Of a DNA stretch of 64,000 nt, positions 59,282 to 64,000 are shown in pieces. Numbering within the stretch: the stretch's first letter is position 1; each line of letters opens with the position of its first letter. A program made the translations under genes and the position numbers. The stretch spans positions 62,001 through 126,000 of the forward strand of contig WOGZ01000051.1 of assembly GCA_009733775.1 (NCBI GenBank), read 5' to 3'. The notes under the pieces are model-generated. The model ran no database searches and was not told where the DNA came from. It was given only the letters and a program-made list of their open reading frames with translations. The DNA comes from Alectoria sarmentosa (lineage: Eukaryota; Ascomycota; Lecanoromycetes; Lecanorales; Parmeliaceae).

Positions 59282-60932
59282 GAGTTTCTAGGTCCAACCC
59301 TGTCCGGGATGAGGTAATTGGTGGAGTAAATTTCGTAAAGTTCCGTGAGCGTTGCCAAGATTTCATGAAGTTGAGGCAACTTTGCCGAGAGACCACGCTT
59401 AAGAGTCCGCATTTTATTAGCCCACCATGCCCGCTTTAACATATACGTCTCAGGTCAACCGTTCGATCGGATTGCTCGGTAACTTGCCAATGGACGGCCA
59501 TCAGGACTATTCACATGCAACACGTCTAAGACAGCAGGCAAGGCAATCTGTCGTTGACTCTATTTGGGAAATTGTTGCGCGATCATGTAGCATCGACACA
59601 TTCTTTCAAGTCCTGTCGCTCCTCGAGTATAAGACTATCTTTCACTATCTTTCTCCAACCCATTCCGTTCTGAAAATAGAGAAAGCCCCCCCCAAAAGCC
59701 GTCTATTTGGATCTCGAAATCCTTCCATCGTAGGTATGTCACTATGAGCTTTAGACGCTTGGTGCTGGGCTCTCCGCACGATTCTCGTTTGTTGTTTAGA
59801 GCAATGTGGTATTATTGCTTTGCAGTTTTCAAAGCAAGGTCTTATTTTCGACTCTCTTACCAAGCTCATAGGTCGCTCACTGTTTTCCTTAATTTTGTGC
59901 CCTCAAAGCTCTCGACGGTCAATCATTGACAACAGTTTTTCACTCCTGCAATGGCAGCGGTCTTGCACGAATCCAACCTTCGCGGATTACTGGACCCTGA
60001 TTCTTTAGGTCCATCTTATGAGCGGCAAAAGACTGCGGTGCTCACTCCCGAAAAATCAAGGACTCGGCTACTCAGGCCCGTTCCCGGTGCCCCAGAACTC
60101 TAATGCTTTTGGCTCAGCATTCCTGCGTCTGTTTAAACAGCTTTTGATTTGAGAGATCTCGCACTCTCGTAGCTCGTTAAAATATTGAAAGAAATTGAAC
60201 ACGCGGAATGTAATTAGCTCGTTGGTTCATTCAGTTTTGAATTAATCAAATGACGATAACAGTATTCGAACAGCCTCATGTGTATTTCGACGCATTCGAT
60301 TAAGGACTATGTTTTATTCCGGTTTTGATTTAAAATGATACATGTATGCTAGCAAGCTCTTTCATGACTTACCGCTTACTGTATCTGTCAGAGCGTAGCT
60401 ATGTGCGGGAGGCTTGAGTATTCGAGTCTTTTCAGGCATTCAGGTGCGGGAGTGGTTGCCATCAAAAGTCCTGCACCCGTGCTAGTGACAGCTCTAACCC
60501 TAGTTTCAGAAGGTAGCCCTGTAGCGAAAGGTCCTACAACGGTTTGAAGTCTTTTGCGCTTGAATACTTGTGCCCTAGCGGGGCGGTTCCGAGATGCTGT
60601 CAGTCCCGCTTGGGAAATTCTTGCAATTTCGGACAGGCGGTTCCTGAACACCATGCCCGAGGCTCTAGGATTCGGTATTTCGGGGCCCTCACTCAACGTG
60701 TGTTCCGCGTGGATGTCGTTGGAAAAGAAGGAAGATGTAGCGACCCATCAATCGCCTGAAAGGGAGATAACGTCTCGAGCTGCTCTCATAAATCTGATTC
60801 CCCAGCCAGCATCGCATCCACTCATACATACGCCTAGATTAGCCACGAAGACCTTTCGTTTGCAGATACACTCGACTGCAAGCCTTAGTCGTTGAACATA
60901 CCTAATCCCCACCCGCACTAACACAACCTACC
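59282..60932. other. Non-coding, partly AT-rich
   Basis: ORFs at 59427..59747 + and 60388..60696 - have no family resemblance, and the latter lacks an ATG. A+T-rich around 60120-60350. No feature supported. Confidence 0.5.
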
Positions 60933-61224
60933 AGACACCGGCACCATGCGCGAGCCACCATCACCACCGTCCCAAACCTCATCGTCAACGCGAACCCCCT
61001 CTCTGCCACGCCTTTCGCCAAGCGCGACCTCAACCAGTGCGGCTGGTGCGCTTATCTAATCGCCAAGGGGACTTCCAACTTGCGAGAGCTATTCCGGCCG
61101 TTTCAATGGCCACAACATCTGCTCCTTGTGCGGCGGGACATGTGGTGATGGCGCTGCTGCCGCTGCTGACAATGAGTACGAAGGATGCCCTGTTGGTAGC
61201 GGCGCCGCGACATCGTCCTGTTGA
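60933..61224 (+). pseudogene. Frame-broken Cys-rich small secreted-type protein relic
   Basis: One frame reads VNANPLSATPFAKRDLNQCG then WCAYLIAKG. The next frame, after a run of four G at 61067-61070, reads TCESYSGRFNGHNICSLCGG followed by TCGDG ... EGCPVGSG and a stop. Together they give eight or so Cys and a propeptide-like KR site, as in small secreted effectors, but a one-base frame change separates the halves and no signal peptide or ATG is placed. It is either decayed or a base-count error at the G-run. Confidence 0.35.
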
Positions 61225-61440
61225 GGGAAGATGCGGTTGTCTTTCTTGTTGTTGTTGTTGAGGTCTTAACGTTATTGTATTAATAGAAATCGCACGCTAT
61301 CTTCTATGAAACCTAATATGAAATCTATGCTTGAGACACGAGAAGAATGTGTCTCTCAACCCTTTTTGAGGCTGATGCTTGCTTGAAGTAGTTCGCCTCA
61401 GCGGAGGGCATTCCAACCTCCAGCCTTGACTCGCTCAAAG

Positions 61441-62745
61441 CTATGCTGCCTCCGAGTCCTTGTTCCCTCCACCCCACCTCTCATGGTGCACATCTAGGAT
61501 CCTGGAGTAGTACCCATGCTTGCCATCAACGGCGTAGAGCTTCATCGCGAACGCCAAATCCTGTCCCGCACGATCGCTCAGCACAGCAGACAGCGTGGGG
61601 GAGAGTCCCTTGGCCTGTTCGACCTGCCGGACCACATCCACGTACTCTTTCGTCTCTCTGAAGTTCTCCTTCAGATTGTCGCGCAGAGGCATACCGGCAT
61701 CACCGTACCACTCTGGCGGAGCCATCGAGGCTGGTGTCGGCATGAATCCCTTGAAGAAATGCACCATTTCCCAAGGCCCAGTGTGAGAGAATTCCCAGTC
61801 GATGACCCCGACAACTTTGTAGTCGTCATCCACAAGGATATTCCAAGGAGCAAAGTCTGAATGAATGAGAGGGAACGGGCCGTTATTTCGAAGGGGTATT
61901 TTCGCGGCGAGCTTCTTCAGTCTAGAAGGGAAGGCAAGGATTGAAGCTTCGAGCCGGCTGATTTTCTCTTCCGTGTCTTTGTTGTCTACTACCTTCCCTT
62001 TCGCCACCCGAATGCACGATTCTCTCACGCTTTCCAGGTTGGGAAATTGCGTTGCCTCTGCCCAAGCCTCCAGATACTCAGTGGCGGTATCGAAGGGCCC
62101 ACCAAGCCCGGGAAGAGGGCCTATGTCGTAAGACCCATCCTGACGCCGTGTAAAGGTCCCAATCTTGGGAAACGTGAGGGAAGACATTTCTGTCTATCTC
62201 ACTGTCAGCTTGACTATGGAACGGCAGTATAGAAATTGACTCACCTGGATGCTGGCTATATCGGCATAGAACGCTGTTCTTTGTCGTGAGGACATTGGTG
62301 CTTCATGGTCGAGGCTTGCCGCAGTGTTGCCAAGGAAGCATTCTAAGAGCATGAAAGATGCTCCAACGTTGTTCTGAGGGTCTGCGATGTAGCCGAACAC
62401 TGTTGGCACAGGTATGCTGGTCTGCTCTTTCACTAGCTGCATGCAATCGACCTCTTCTTGAAGAACACGAGCAAAGCCCTCGTTCGCTCTGGCTTCGCTT
62501 GATGCTATTCGAAATCTTGCAATCCAGCGCGTGCCGTTTTCGAAATTAACAATACGAATTAGATTGCGCCCTCCCATTGTAGTCTGCGGGTCCATTGTGC
62601 AAGGCTCGTCATTATTAAGCTCTGAAGCATACTGGCAAAGAGCATCCCAGTTGATGCTGTCATGGAATGCATGCGCCTCCTCCGAGCGATAGAATGTCAA
62701 GATCCCCTCCCATTTGTAACCTCCGAAGTTGGCCCGGTGTGTCAT
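61441..62745 (-). CDS. APH-fold phosphotransferase-like protein, paralogue of the 42.8-kb gene
   Basis: Exons 62245..62745 and 61441..62193 encode 417 aa; the 51-base intron sits at the same place as in the paralogue. The aligned pair share SINWDALCQYAS/RINWDALCQYAS near the N terminus, TRWIARFRI, VPTVFGYIA, the start of exon 2 (TFPKIG), GPLPGLGGPF, KGLSPTLSA and the last-third block DLAFAMKLY. The catalytic loop is HSDFAPWN and the metal Asp is in VIDWEF, so it is predicted active as a small-molecule kinase of unknown substrate. An insertion of ~20 residues before the catalytic loop distinguishes it. Confidence 0.85.
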
Positions 62746-64000
62746 GATGGTGACGGATCGTTGCCAAGCTGAAGTGAGGTGCCAATGAGGTCGAAGTAAG
62801 TGTAGATGAAGTCTCCTTCAGCTCGCGCTGAGGGAACCTCGTAACAATTAGCGTTTAAGCAGATTCTTGAGATTGAGCTTTGCAAAGCATTATCTGCTAA
62901 AATTTGAAATTTCTTGTGAGATGGTAAATGAGAGCTTCGAAGGTTCCTGCCTTTCGTGTCGCTCCAGATTGCCAAGTCACCTTACCAGTATTTAAGTACT
63001 GACGCTCGTCAACAAGCGCGCGGCCTGTAATCGTCAATCGTCACTCATGTTCATATACCACGCCAAAAAAAATTCACGAGTCTTCTTAGGTGCATCAATA
63101 GCTGCAAGAAAAAGCGTTGAGTAGTGCTTCGCATCCCTAGGTCTCGGACCAGTGAAGGGTTATCAGCCGGATCAAAGGAGAATTGTGAAGCTTGAGATCT
63201 GTACCCCAAGCCAGAAATACACGGATGCAGGCCTGCTCCGCTTGATCTGAAGCCTGAAACGCGTCATTTCTAGCACGTCCTTAGAGCACAAGCCCAGTTT
63301 CTTGGGTTTCCAAGAGGCATCAAAGAATCATTATCCTAAAATCGAGATGTCAAATTACGTTTCATGTGACCGAAATGTCTTGATAGCTGCTTCCTTCAGA
63401 GTCGAATGCGCTTGGAGGTAATCCGAGTGGTCTTCTAAGTCTTCGACGCCTGTAGTAGTCTCCAATTGAGGAATATGATGATGTAATCACGCGCAACTTG
63501 ACTCTTTCAGCAACGGCAGTCGTTGCATAGACGCAGCATGACTGGGTCGAAGAAAGGTGGTCCCTACATGAACTCAACACCTGGACCTCGATTGCATCGA
63601 TGGGATCAATTGTAGCATTTGGGGACTTCGCTCCACAGAACAGGAGCGTCGCAATTGAGCAAACATATTCTTCCCGATGTTTTACAAAAAATCTCAGTCG
63701 GCCTTCTTCAATACTTTCGGGCAACGACCGTCGCTACCGATATCGCATGACTTCACCGTGAAGATGCACTTTCCGGAGTGTTGGGACCAAAAGGCTCTTA
63801 ATGGGTGCACTTGGCTTGAGGCGTTCTGCGCTTCTTGCTGGAGCGCCTAGTTGATTTGATGTCATGTTTATACTAACCAGCAACCGCAAAATTTCAAGTC
63901 ATTTTAGTTTCACTACCCGGCGCTCATATTCGCGAAATTCAAAACCACCACCACCACCACCTGCTTCGCGAACCCACGTGTAGATTCATAGACGAACCGT
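62746..64000. other. Right-end stretch, no supported gene
   Basis: A 120-codon frame on the minus strand (63362..63724) has no family resemblance. Nothing else is supported; a gene may begin beyond the window. Confidence 0.45.

Noticed and set aside
1..64000. tRNA, rRNA, CRISPR, IS or retroelement
   Set aside because: I looked for T-loop-like GGTTCRA, regular spacer arrays and integrase/reverse transcriptase motifs and saw none. tRNAscan-SE and a repeat masker would settle it.

Overview
The window looks like nuclear DNA of a filamentous ascomycete (Pezizomycotina). Most protein genes are split by short GT-AG introns of about 50-60 bases, often with a CTAAC/CTGAC-like branch site close to the acceptor. 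The gene families fit: a velvet regulator, a type III polyketide synthase, a Far1/Ste5-type RING-PH-VWA scaffold and MARVEL membrane proteins. I see no bacterial operon structure, rRNA, tRNA, CRISPR array or intact transposon. I built the exon models by hand from open frames, splice-site consensus and phase agreement; none has been tested against RNA or a database.

Layout. 0-2.9 kb holds no convincing gene. 3.0-4.5 kb is a VelC-type velvet gene (+). 6.8-10.2 kb is a six-exon RING-finger gene (-), divergent from an alpha/beta-hydrolase gene (+, 10.6-11.8 kb). The mitochondrial phosphate carrier (+, 12.1-13.3 kb) converges on OMA1 (-, 13.9-15.2 kb). 17.4-21.3 kb is the Far1/Ste5-like scaffold (-). 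21.4-26.3 kb is gene-poor. 26.4-28.6 kb is an F-box/WD40 gene (-), followed by a MARVEL-type four-helix protein (+, 30.0-30.8 kb). CCT8 (-, 31.3-33.1 kb) is divergent from a methyltransferase-like membrane protein (+, 33.4-34.4 kb).

34.6-38.4 kb is the most notable part: a type III polyketide synthase (-) and a cytochrome P450 (+) share a 560-base promoter that contains a CGG-N10-CCG palindrome. With the adjoining methyltransferase-like gene they form a candidate small secondary-metabolite cluster. 38.9-46 kb is accessory: an acidic orphan gene, a tiny Cys-rich ORF, a degenerate tandem array of about 101-base period (41.5-42.1 kb) that no gene explains, a phosphotransferase-like (APH fold) gene, and possible gene relics. 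A secreted thaumatin-like Cys-rich gene (+) lies at 46.3-47.2 kb.

49.7-59.3 kb returns to conserved genes: a hypothetical with an F-box-like segment (-), pyrroline-5-carboxylate reductase (+), an INO80-subunit-F/HMG-like protein (+), an RMD1/DUF155 protein (-) and a Utp16-like U3 snoRNA-associated protein (-). Near the right end are a frame-broken Cys-rich secreted-type relic and a second APH-like gene (-). This second gene matches the 42.8-kb one in length (417 aa), intron position and intron length (51 bases).

The housekeeping genes (CCT8, phosphate carrier, OMA1, proline synthesis, INO80, U3) do not form one pathway. The candidate functional units are the PKS/P450 pair, the APH-like paralogue pair, and the developmental or mating regulators (VelC-like, Far1-like).
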